DNA of 9,260 nt from an uncultured Clostridia bacterium (GTDB taxonomy: Bacteria; Bacillota; Clostridia; UBA1381): positions 1 to 9,260 of the forward strand of contig CALXSW010000115.1 of the NCBI GenBank assembly GCA_944391255.1. The letters run 5' to 3'. Made by a program: the position numbers and the translations under genes. How positions within the stretch are numbered: the first letter of the stretch is position 1; every line of letters starts with the position of its first letter. Shown here one piece after another: positions 1 to 6,655 of this stretch. The notes beneath the pieces are model-generated. The model was not told the DNA's origin, did not search any database, and saw nothing but the letters and a program-made list of their open reading frames with translations.

Positions 1-1
1 G

Positions 2-439
2 GAAGAACCGCGTATACAGGCGCGCAAAATACGCGAAATAGAAGATACTCTCGAAAAGGGCAATACAATATACGGCGTTGCTGATCCGGCTATCTGGGAT
101 GAAAGCAGAGGCAGGGATGGCACGATAATAAGAATGTTTGAAGAAGAAGGTGTTTATTTCGATAAGGGCAAAAATGACAGGCTCAGCGGTAAAATGCAAG
201 TTCACCATCGTTTAAAGTTTGACGAGCTTGGCAGGCCTATGATGTATGTATTTAACACCTGCAAAGCTTTTATACGAACGATACCTAACCTTATTTACAG
301 CACTAAGAACGTTGAAGATATTGATACAAATTTGGAGGATCATGATTATGACGCTATGAGATATTTCTTTATGGAGAATCCTATAAGATCTCCTAAACCT
401 GTTGATATACATAATAAAAATTATAATCCGTTAAAATAA
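2..439 (+). CDS. terL: Terminase large subunit, C-terminal part (5' truncated by window)
   Basis: This is the last 145 residues of the DNA-packaging motor protein, which cuts concatemeric phage DNA and pumps it through the portal; the ATPase domain lies upstream of the window. The frame is open from base 2. Visible landmarks are YGVADPAIWD (about residues 28-37 of the fragment), an NDR-SGK segment, then GRPMMYVFNTCKAFIRTIP, and finally EDHDYDAMRY (112-121). The D-H-x-x-D-A-x-R-Y pattern is the final acidic motif of the RNase H-like nuclease domain in P22/HK97-type large terminases. The tail after it is short and polar. It ends with TAA and is followed 26 nt later by the scaffold-like gene. 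An internal ATG at 134 is not the true start, because conserved sequence continues upstream of it. Family assignment rests on remembered motifs. Confidence 0.93.
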   Translation, partial: EEPRIQARKIREIEDTLEKGNTIYGVADPAIWDESRGRDGTIIRMFEEEGVYFDKGKNDRLSGKMQVHHRLKFDELGRPMMYVFNTCKAFIRTIPNLIYSTKNVEDIDTNLEDHDYDAMRYFFMENPIRSPKPVDIHNKNYNPLK

Positions 440-449
440 AATATATTGC

Positions 450-456
450 AAAGGAG
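450..456 (+). promoter_or_regulatory. Ribosome binding site supporting a TTG start
   Basis: AAAGGAG lies 9 nt before the TTG at 466. The first in-frame ATG is at 598, which has no comparable site upstream and would remove 44 residues. The strong site therefore decides for TTG as the start of the scaffold-like gene. Confidence 0.75.
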
Positions 457-465
457 TACATACAA

Positions 466-1437
466 TTGATCAAAGAAAACAATAACGCAGAATCAAATCA
501 GGAAGTCGTTAATCCTGAAGGCGCAGAATATAATGCGGAGCTCGCCGAACCGCAGCTCAATACAAGTACTGAAACAACACCTGACGACATTATAAATATG
601 TCTGATGATGACTTTGAAAAATATATAAACAACGCTAAGAATAATACTATACCTAAAGATTCCTCTGCTCCTGCTGTCAACGAGTCTGACGATGAGTCTG
701 ATACTGATGATGATACTGATAATGAGCCGTCTGTCGCTGATGAAGATGTTTCAAAAAATGCAACACCAAATGCTGAGCAGACTGTTCCTTTCAAGTCTTT
801 TGCTACTGAAGGTGATTTCGAAAACGCTGTACAGGAGCGTATCAATCATGCTTTTGGTAAAAGATTTCAGGCAGAGAGAAAGCAAAACGAACAGCTTGAC
901 GCTTTGTACGCAAGGGCTAAACATTTTATTCCCGGGATAACAAGAGAAAATCTGCTTGAAAAGCTTGCCGATGATATGTATGAGCAGGCTCGTAACAACG
1001 GAGACGATCTCAGCGCGATGGAAGAGCGAGAAGCTCTTGAACTTAAAGCTCTTAGATATGAAGAACAGCAAAGACAAATAGAGAGTCAAAGGAAGTATAA
1101 TGAACAGGTTGAACGCAAACGTAATGAAATGCTCAATCATGAACAGCTTATTCAGCTTATGGATGATGACTTTTCTATTCGCGGCTATGCTGAAAAAGAT
1201 AAAGCTTTTGAGAATGATCTTCGGAGCGGTAAGACTGTTATAGAAGCATATAAGGCAGCAAAGAAACGTAATGCTGAAACTGCTGCCAATAATCCTCCAC
1301 GTCAGATAAAACGCAAGTCCATTACTCAAAATGCGACTACCCCTCGCAAGGGCAGCGGTGACGTGAAGATCGATCCGTCTAAGTATTCTGATTCCGATTT
1401 TCTTAAATACATTGAAAGGTGCAAAAAATCATATTAA
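466..1437 (+). CDS. Putative capsid scaffolding protein
   Basis: This 323-residue, highly charged protein is probably the internal scaffold that directs capsid assembly and then leaves the head. Residues 1-105 are acidic and low in complexity, with a dense Asp/Ser tract at about 72-95. Residues 108-140 (FKSFATEGDF...RINHAFGKRF) resemble the 'RI-x-R-F/hydrophobic' segment common before the coiled coil of phage scaffolds. Residues 130-270 are rich in Glu, Gln, Lys and Arg with heptad-like spacing and are predicted to be helical or coiled coil. The C-terminus is basic (281-300), followed by a short amphipathic helix, as in scaffolds that bind coat protein through a C-terminal helix. The motif SDxDFxKYI occurs at 46-54 and again at 308-316. 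No protease motif was seen. Position directly before the capsid gene supports the role. The start is TTG with a good ribosome binding site. It could instead be a capsid-associated structural protein. Confidence 0.75.
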   Translation: MIKENNNAESNQEVVNPEGAEYNAELAEPQLNTSTETTPDDIINMSDDDFEKYINNAKNNTIPKDSSAPAVNESDDESDTDDDTDNEPSVADEDVSKNATPNAEQTVPFKSFATEGDFENAVQERINHAFGKRFQAERKQNEQLDALYARAKHFIPGITRENLLEKLADDMYEQARNNGDDLSAMEEREALELKALRYEEQQRQIESQRKYNEQVERKRNEMLNHEQLIQLMDDDFSIRGYAEKDKAFENDLRSGKTVIEAYKAAKKRNAETAANNPPRQIKRKSITQNATTPRKGSGDVKIDPSKYSDSDFLKYIERCKKSY

Positions 1438-1440
1438 ATT
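1412..1440 (+). promoter_or_regulatory. Possible sigma-A-like promoter before the capsid gene
   Basis: TTGAAA (1412-1417, five of six consensus bases) is separated by 17 nt from TAAATT (1435-1440, four of six). Transcription would begin near 1447, leaving a leader of about 20 nt that still contains the GAGGTG ribosome binding site at 1451-1456. The -35 element lies inside the end of the scaffold-like gene. The DNA is AT-rich, so a chance match is quite possible. Confidence 0.25.
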
Positions 1441-1465
1441 TATTATAAGTGAGGTGTTTTTTTAA

Positions 1466-2656
1466 ATGGCAACTGATGAAATTTTAAATGCCAATCTTAC
1501 AACTTCCAGCGGTATGGCCCCGTTGATGGAGGCTATACTCAATCGTTATGTTCGTGAAAACAAGACTACCGAAAGAAAGTATACACAGTTTGGCCAGAAG
1601 GTTTCTATTCCTAAGGGCAAGACTAAGACTATCGCATTCGACAAGGTATCTCCTCTCCCGAAGGCAATCGTGCCTCTCAGCGAAGGTGTTACCCCTCGCG
1701 GCGAGGCTCTGCATATTACTCGCATAAAGGGCGAGCCTGATCAGTACGGTAATTACGTCACTTACACTGACCAGCTTGATTTCTATGCCAATGATCCGTC
1801 CCCGGAGGTTCTTAAGTATACCGACCTGCTTAAAGAAAATCAGGCTGAAACATATGAATATATTGACAGTCTCGAACTGTCGTCCGGTACAAATGTATTA
1901 TATGCCGGCACTGCTACAAGCAGATCAACTCTTGCTGATGTACTTACTGTTAAGGATATAAGACGCGCCGCTACTCAGCTTGCGAGAAATAAGATCAAAA
2001 AGGCTGACGGTACTGATTATATAGCATTTGTCCATCCTGATGTTGTTTACAACATCTGGTCTGATGATGAATGGCAGAAGCCTAATACTTATGCTGATGC
2101 CACCGCAATATACAGCGGCGAGGTCGGCAGACTGTTTGGTGTACGCTTTATCCAGGATCCTGAGGCTGTTGTATTCAGATCGTATAAGTTCGAAGATAAA
2201 TATCCTGAGTTGTCTATTATTAAGGTAGATGCTGCCGGTAAGAAAATTTATGTTGCTGAAACGATCACAACAACATCATCTTATACAAGCAAAAAGATCC
2301 TTATAGATAACATAAGATATACTATAACATCCGCAACTGCAGGAAGCAACGGCAACGGATATCTTACTATCACAGAAAGCCTTACAAATGCTTTTGTTGA
2401 GCCTGATATGAAAATATATCCTGATGGCGCCGGATCCGGCGGTAAACCTGTTTATTCCACAATCGTTATCGGCGCTAATGCGTTTGGCACTTCCGGTGAT
2501 GATAATACTGAAATGATCAACAAGGCTCTTGGCAGCGCCGGCACTGCCGATCCTCTTAATCAGCGCGGAACTTACGGCTGGAAGGGCGATCATTTCTTTA
2601 AAATAATTGAACAGCAGGCACTTGTAAGAATTGAGTCGCTTGCATCTGTTGATTAA
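1466..2656 (+). CDS. Major capsid protein, N4-gp56 family
   Basis: This 396-residue protein is the main shell protein, expected to have the HK97 fold. Family-typical features in order are: an N-terminal helix region; KVSPLPKAIVPLSEGVTPRG (60-79); QYGNYVTYTDQLDFY (93-107); a central helical segment with LTVKDIRRAATQL (160-172); FVHPDV (188-193); GEVGRLFGVRFI (218-229); IVIGANAFG (333-341); and DPLNQRGTYGWK near the end (362-373), followed by the RIESLAS terminus. Residues of about 245-325, between VRFIQDPEA and the IVIGANAFG strand, form a Gly/Thr/Ser-rich beta-type stretch that looks like an insertion domain. No N-terminal maturation site is evident. The start ATG follows GAGGTG by 9 nt. Lysine codons are 20 AAG to 8 AAA, unlike the tail gene downstream (7 to 29), consistent with high expression. 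Confidence 0.92.
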   Translation: MATDEILNANLTTSSGMAPLMEAILNRYVRENKTTERKYTQFGQKVSIPKGKTKTIAFDKVSPLPKAIVPLSEGVTPRGEALHITRIKGEPDQYGNYVTYTDQLDFYANDPSPEVLKYTDLLKENQAETYEYIDSLELSSGTNVLYAGTATSRSTLADVLTVKDIRRAATQLARNKIKKADGTDYIAFVHPDVVYNIWSDDEWQKPNTYADATAIYSGEVGRLFGVRFIQDPEAVVFRSYKFEDKYPELSIIKVDAAGKKIYVAETITTTSSYTSKKILIDNIRYTITSATAGSNGNGYLTITESLTNAFVEPDMKIYPDGAGSGGKPVYSTIVIGANAFGTSGDDNTEMINKALGSAGTADPLNQRGTYGWKGDHFFKIIEQQALVRIESLASVD

Positions 2657-2661
2657 TATAT

Positions 2662-2681
2662 AGAGCGGCTCATGCCGCTCT
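2662..2681 (+). promoter_or_regulatory. Stem-loop directly after the capsid gene
   Basis: AGAGCGGC (2662-2669) pairs perfectly with GCCGCTCT (2674-2681) across a TCAT loop, an 8-bp GC-rich stem. It starts 5 nt after the capsid stop codon and ends 2 nt before the AAAGGAG ribosome binding site of the next gene. Only two T residues follow the stem, so it is not a classical intrinsic terminator. It may be a leaky attenuator, a 3' end protector for capsid mRNA, or a structure that lowers translation of the next gene. The hairpin is seen directly; its role is inference. Confidence 0.6.
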
Positions 2682-2696
2682 TGAAAGGAGTTTATT

Positions 2697-3053
2697 ATGG
2701 CACGAAATACTATTGTTGAAAAAGAGAAGATAGAGGCTGCTGCCGAAACTTATCTTGATGATAATAATGCAGCTGTTGAAAGTAAAAACAAAAAAAGAGA
2801 AGCCGCTATTGAGGCTTATCTTAATGAGAATGTTACTGTAGTTATCCCCCGTCCGCAGAACGTTGTCGGCGAGACTGACACAACCGTAACTGTAAACGGC
2901 GTAATTTACCAGATCATGTATGACGTACCTGTTTCTGTTCCTCGTTATGTTGCTGAGGTTATTGAACACAGCATGGATATGCAGCGTGTTATCTCTGAAA
3001 TAAAAGACAGGAACAGGGCTGACGCCGGAAAAAATCCGATCGCTGATCTTTAA
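2697..3053 (+). CDS. Small head-associated protein, function unknown
   Basis: This 118-residue protein sits between capsid and portal genes. Residues 1-45 are helical and charged and contain two copies of a motif, 22 residues apart (11-27 and 33-49), sharing K-x-E-A-A-x-E-x-Y-L-x-x-N-x-x-x-V. The middle part has VTVVIPRPQNVVGETD (46-61), then VTVNGVIYQIMYDVPVSVPR (64-83) and VAEVIEHS (85-92). The pattern 'V-NG-x-Y-x-I ... V-VP-x-x-V-AEVI-x-x-S' recurs, as far as I recall, in small uncharacterised proteins encoded beside phage capsid or portal genes. There is no signal peptide or membrane segment. Start ATG has AAAGGAG 6 nt upstream. A capsid decoration or head-stabilising role is plausible from position alone. 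Confidence 0.85.
   Translation: MARNTIVEKEKIEAAAETYLDDNNAAVESKNKKREAAIEAYLNENVTVVIPRPQNVVGETDTTVTVNGVIYQIMYDVPVSVPRYVAEVIEHSMDMQRVISEIKDRNRADAGKNPIADL
2727..2843 (+). repeat. Duplicated helix motif in the 118-residue protein
   Basis: Two 17-codon units (2727-2777 and 2793-2843), offset by 66 bp, encode segments with 9 of 17 residues identical: KIEAAAETYLDDN and KKREAAIEAYLNEN are their cores. This looks like an in-frame tandem duplication that has diverged. Confidence 0.6.
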
Positions 3054-3067
3054 GGTGATGGTTTATT

Positions 3068-4849
3068 ATGTCAAAGCAGAATGATGTTTTATATGTATAT
3101 AATGGCAATGTATCAAAGGATCTGTTTGCCAAAGCTATGCGGTGCTTTAATATATATAAGTCCGACAAGGAAAAGCTTGTACAAAGAATAAAGGATGACG
3201 AGCGATTTTATAGACGCAGTTATCAGGCGTTATCTTCGACGCTTAATAAAAAGATGACTTGCAATACTAACTTCATATTTTCGTCGATCGAAAATGCCAG
3301 AGCTGACGCTATAGAAAATTATCCTACTGCAAATATCCTCGAAAGAGAAGAAGGCGGCGGCGATATTGCTGATAAGCTTTCTAAGATAATCCCTGTCCAG
3401 CTTGAAATATCTGAGTTTGAAAAGGCGTATTCTATTAATACGCGAAACAAGTTAAAGTATGGTACAGCTATATACGGTGTTTTTTATAATGATAAAACTG
3501 ATGATATAGATATAAAAGCTCTCGATATTCAGGATGTTTATGTTGATATGCACATTTCTGATATACAGGAAAGTCAGTTTCTGTTTATTGTTGCGTCTAT
3601 AGAAAATGATATTCTTAAAGAGAATTATCCTGAGTATTCCGAACTGTTTAATGGTGATACTACAATAAAAACAAATATTGCCGATTATACTCTATATGAC
3701 AGAACAGAGGTCATAGATTGCTATTATAAAAAGTCTGACGGCACATTGCATCTGATGAAAATATGTAAAAACAATATAATTGAAGCTACTGAGGATATGG
3801 ACGGATATGAGAATGGTTTATATAATCATGGATCGTATCCTGTGGTTTTCGATGTTCTTTATCCTGAAGAGCATTGTCCGTTTGGATTCGGCATGATAGA
3901 TATAGGTAAGTCTACTCAAGTCGCCATTGATAAGCTTGATGCGTCTATAACAGAGAACATAATAAAGAATAACAAGGTCAGATACTTCGCAAAAGAAGCG
4001 TCCGGTATCGATGAAAAAGCTTTCAAGGATGCCGAAAAAGAGGTCGTACATATTCAAAGCGAATCAGGTATACAAGCTATACCAACTACGCATGTGTCAG
4101 AATACAGCCTTACTCATCGCGAATACAAAAAAGACGAGCTTAAGGAACTTCTTGCTAACAGAGATTTTCAGCAAGGTTCTACTTCCGGCGGTGTTACTTC
4201 CGGCAGCGCTATTGTTGCTTTACAGCAGGCCGGTGAAAAGCGCAGCCGTTCATCTCAGCATGATTCATATAATTGCTTTAAAGATATTGTTAAGATGGTT
4301 ATAGAGCTTATACGGCAGTTCTACAATGAACCGCGTAAATTTCGAAATACTGATGAGATGGGGCATAAGGAATTTACATCTTTTTCATCTGATGAGATGT
4401 ATGTTCAAGCTGGTTTTCACTCTGAGTATGATGAGCTTAATGATATTGATTATGACGTTCCTGTATACGTTCCGATCGAATTTGATATTGATGTTGTTCC
4501 TCAGAAGGAAAATCCTTATCAGCGTGAGACTCAGAATTCTACTATTCTGAGCTTATGGGGCAGCGGTTTCTTCTTATCTGGCAAAGAAGACGAGGCTCTT
4601 ACAGCGTTGAAGAATATGAGCTTTGACGGGAAGGAAAAGCTTATACAGGATATTGAAGAACGTTCTGTTTTACAGCAGCAGCTGATGTCTATGCAGCAGC
4701 AGATAGAGCAGCTTTCCGGCCAGGTCAATGCTTATAAGTCTTCTGCTCAATCATATACTCAGTCTACCGTCCCTTTGATGCCGTCGTCTTCTGATGAATT
4801 TTATAACAATATCATTGATTCTGTTCCTGCTTTTGGAGGTGATGCATAA
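3068..4849 (+). CDS. Portal protein
   Basis: This 593-residue protein would form the dodecameric ring at one capsid vertex through which terminase loads DNA. Supporting features are: an N-terminal helical region with FYRRSYQ (47-53); FIFSSIENARADAIENYPT (69-87); NKLKYGTAIYGVFYN (127-141); IQDVYVDMHISDIQESQF (154-171); YPEEHCPFGFGMIDIGKSTQ (265-284) followed by a helix; the stem and tunnel-loop-like region QQGSTSGGVTSGSAIVALQQ (368-387) leading into a long helix to about 419; and a Gln-rich coiled coil at 534-556. This arrangement, with a 'G-x-TSG-AI-ALQ-x-AGEKRSR' segment, is familiar from portals of gut podo-like phages. The ribosome binding site is AAGGTGAT, just after the previous stop. 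The last residues, AFGGDA, are encoded by DNA that also holds the next gene's ribosome binding site. Confidence 0.9.
   Translation: MSKQNDVLYVYNGNVSKDLFAKAMRCFNIYKSDKEKLVQRIKDDERFYRRSYQALSSTLNKKMTCNTNFIFSSIENARADAIENYPTANILEREEGGGDIADKLSKIIPVQLEISEFEKAYSINTRNKLKYGTAIYGVFYNDKTDDIDIKALDIQDVYVDMHISDIQESQFLFIVASIENDILKENYPEYSELFNGDTTIKTNIADYTLYDRTEVIDCYYKKSDGTLHLMKICKNNIIEATEDMDGYENGLYNHGSYPVVFDVLYPEEHCPFGFGMIDIGKSTQVAIDKLDASITENIIKNNKVRYFAKEASGIDEKAFKDAEKEVVHIQSESGIQAIPTTHVSEYSLTHREYKKDELKELLANRDFQQGSTSGGVTSGSAIVALQQAGEKRSRSSQHDSYNCFKDIVKMVIELIRQFYNEPRKFRNTDEMGHKEFTSFSSDEMYVQAGFHSEYDELNDIDYDVPVYVPIEFDIDVVPQKENPYQRETQNSTILSLWGSGFFLSGKEDEALTALKNMSFDGKEKLIQDIEERSVLQQQLMSMQQQIEQLSGQVNAYKSSAQSYTQSTVPLMPSSSDEFYNNIIDSVPAFGGDA
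4835..4839 (+). promoter_or_regulatory. Ribosome binding site embedded in the portal gene's end
   Basis: GGAGG lies inside the last codons of the portal gene, 9 nt before the ATG at 4849. Stop and start overlap as TAATG, so translation of the next gene is probably coupled to that of the portal. Confidence 0.8.
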
Positions 4850-6654
4850 TGCCACAAACTGTTTCTATTGGAAATGTTAATACTACTCCCGGTTCATCTA
4901 CTCCCAAGCTGCCGTCTGTAAAAAAGCCGTCTCTTTCAAATCCTGTTAAAACACCTAAGATTTCAGAGAATTCGTCTCTCGTTAAAGATACAACTACAGA
5001 GCCTAAAACTATTTACGATCTGTTTCCTAATCTTAAACGTGATCCTTCTGTTCCTCCCGGCGCACAGACAAATGACATTCCTTCTTCTGCTGATTCCGGT
5101 AATTTTGCTACAAAGCTTTCGAATGGCACTACTGTTGCATCAGGTGACTATATTCTTAAGGATCCTGTTAAGAGCTACTCCGATGCTGTTAAGCTTCCGA
5201 ACGGTACTACTGTTGTCGCCGGCACTGTATATGATCCTTCGAGCAGAACAGCTACTACTTATGGTCATCCTGATACCGTTAAATCTAAAGTATCTAATTC
5301 GAGTGCCGCGCTTGACAGCATTCTTTCGTCTGCTGAGAAAAATAAATCTATTCGTGATAAATATGCGTCGAGCGGTGGCGTTGTTGATGCTGCTCAGTAT
5401 ATGAGCGAAAGCGGTATTCCCGGAGGTATCAGATACGATACTGAATCTAATACAGTAAACGTCGGCGCTATTCCTGTAACTCCTGAATATGTCAGCGACG
5501 GTAAGGCTTATATAACAAGAACTGCCGCTGATAACGCCATTAAAGAATATAAGGATCAATCAGGATTGACAGGCAATAAAGAGGTTGTTGACAGGTATAA
5601 TGATCTATACGATGATCGTGTTCAGGATCGTCTTGACAGAGTTGTAAATTACAATGATTTTGAGTATAACCCTGACACCGATCCCGCTTATCAGGCTTAT
5701 CGTAATCAATATATACGCGAGGCTAATGACGCGTTCGAACGCGCTATGGAATCTTCAAGGCGTTCAGCTTATGGATCTTCAGGCGCTACTCTCGCTCAGA
5801 TGCTCGCTGACCGTGACAATTATCTTGATAAGGTCACTGACGCAATACCTCAGTTTGTTGACAGCGCATATGACAGATACACCGGCGGTTATAATATGGC
5901 TACAAACAAGCTTGACAGCACGAGATCTGTGGCTAATGACGCATACAACAAGCTTTATCAGTCGAACCGTGATACATGGTCTGACACTATGGAAAATAAT
6001 ACTTTTAATCTCAATCGCCCATTGATAGAAGCACAGACACAATCACAAACTATAGATAATGATTATGGCAGACGTCAGATTGCTCAGCTCAATCAGTCTA
6101 TGGATCAAGCTGCTGTTACCGGCGCTCTTGCACGTGGGTATTACACTTCTAATGATATTCAGTATTCTCCATGGCTGCAGTCTATGATAGACGGCGGTAT
6201 TTATAAGCTTGACGCAGGTGGTAGAGTTGTTGACGCTGCCGGTAATCTTGTTGACGTTTATAATCCTGTCCAGCGATATGCCGCTTCTGAATCGATCGGT
6301 CAGAATGTTGGTCCTTATTGGTATGATCAGATCACGGCTAATACGCCTACAGCTGATCAATCTAATTCTGTTCTTTCCGCTTTGGGTTCAGCCGCTGCTG
6401 ATACGAGCGCCGCTGTTCCTGATTATAATTATTGGCTTGGCCTTTCTACACTTCCTGCTATTCCTGAGCCTGAGCCTGAGTCTTCTGATGAACTTGTTGA
6501 TGGTGTTTCTGACGTAAATGTTTTATCACCTGCTATAAACGCGGATGCATATAAAAAAATTATCGAGGCTTACAAGGCTGGCCAACAGCAATCTGCTTCA
6601 CTCATGCCGTTATCTGTTAATGCTGCTGCGTATAATTCTCTTTTTGGAGGTTGA
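4849..6654 (+). CDS. Large Ser/Thr-rich virion protein, function unknown
   Basis: I do not recognise a characterised family for this 601-residue protein. Residues 1-80 are Ser/Thr/Pro/Lys-rich and probably disordered. Residues 89-129 hold two KL-x-NGTTV-x-x-G units, probably beta hairpins. Residues 194-232 contain IRYDTESNTVNVGAIPV then SDGKAYITRTAADNAI, a compact beta-alpha unit. Residues 240-420 are long helices with YNPDTDPAYQAYRNQYIRE (273-291), YGSSGATLAQ (308-317) and IPQFVDSAYDRY (333-344). That combination (DP-x-YQAY-x-x-QY-x-R, GSSGA, VP-x-x-x-x-AYDRY) recalls uncharacterised structural proteins of gut Clostridia phages. A second hairpin-like unit, YKLDAGGRVVDAAGNLVDVY, is at 452-471, and a PEPEPE linker at 539-544. 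There is no signal peptide or transmembrane segment. Its place between portal and tail hub suggests an ejection, internal head or connector-associated role, which is inference. It ends FGG-TGA. Confidence 0.88.
   Translation: MPQTVSIGNVNTTPGSSTPKLPSVKKPSLSNPVKTPKISENSSLVKDTTTEPKTIYDLFPNLKRDPSVPPGAQTNDIPSSADSGNFATKLSNGTTVASGDYILKDPVKSYSDAVKLPNGTTVVAGTVYDPSSRTATTYGHPDTVKSKVSNSSAALDSILSSAEKNKSIRDKYASSGGVVDAAQYMSESGIPGGIRYDTESNTVNVGAIPVTPEYVSDGKAYITRTAADNAIKEYKDQSGLTGNKEVVDRYNDLYDDRVQDRLDRVVNYNDFEYNPDTDPAYQAYRNQYIREANDAFERAMESSRRSAYGSSGATLAQMLADRDNYLDKVTDAIPQFVDSAYDRYTGGYNMATNKLDSTRSVANDAYNKLYQSNRDTWSDTMENNTFNLNRPLIEAQTQSQTIDNDYGRRQIAQLNQSMDQAAVTGALARGYYTSNDIQYSPWLQSMIDGGIYKLDAGGRVVDAAGNLVDVYNPVQRYAASESIGQNVGPYWYDQITANTPTADQSNSVLSALGSAAADTSAAVPDYNYWLGLSTLPAIPEPEPESSDELVDGVSDVNVLSPAINADAYKKIIEAYKAGQQQSASLMPLSVNAAAYNSLFGG
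5113..5235 (+). repeat. Two KL-x-NGTTV units in the 601-residue protein
   Basis: Codons for KLSNGTTVASG (from 5113) recur as KLPNGTTVVAG (from 5191), offset by 78 bp (26 residues). Eight of eleven residues are identical, and each unit is followed by a Tyr and an Asp-Pro. A diverged tandem duplication is likely. Confidence 0.65.
6463..6480 (+). repeat. Three tandem CCTGAG hexamers encoding a Pro-Glu linker
   Basis: CCTGAG occurs three times without interruption, giving PEPEPE at residues 539-544 of the 601-residue protein. It is probably a stiff linker between the main body and the C-terminal segment, and a possible site of slippage length variation. Confidence 0.85.
6646..6650 (+). promoter_or_regulatory. 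Ribosome binding site fixing the tail hub start
   Basis: GGAGG is 5 nt before ATG 6656 and lies in the last codons of the upstream gene. The reading frame is open back to an ATG at 6545, but that extension overlaps the upstream gene by 110 bases, has no ribosome binding site, and encodes an unlikely Leu/Arg-rich sequence. The start at 6656 is preferred. Confidence 0.9.
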
Positions 6655-6655
6655 T

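Noticed and set aside
402..427. Possible promoter TTGATA...TATAAT before the scaffold-like gene
   Set aside because: The elements match consensus well but the spacer is 14 nt, too short for a standard sigma-A promoter, and the region is very AT-rich with no extended -10.
751..1329. Minus-strand open frame of 192 codons opposite the scaffold-like gene
   Set aside because: The Phe/Leu/Ser-rich composition is a by-product of Lys/Glu-rich codons on the other strand. It has no suitable ribosome binding site and no recognisable motif.
6545..6655. N-terminal extension of the tail hub frame by 37 codons
   Set aside because: It overlaps the upstream gene in another frame, lacks a ribosome binding site, and the family-typical N-terminus begins just after ATG 6656. 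A signal peptide was considered because of the Leu-rich stretch, but it is an artefact.
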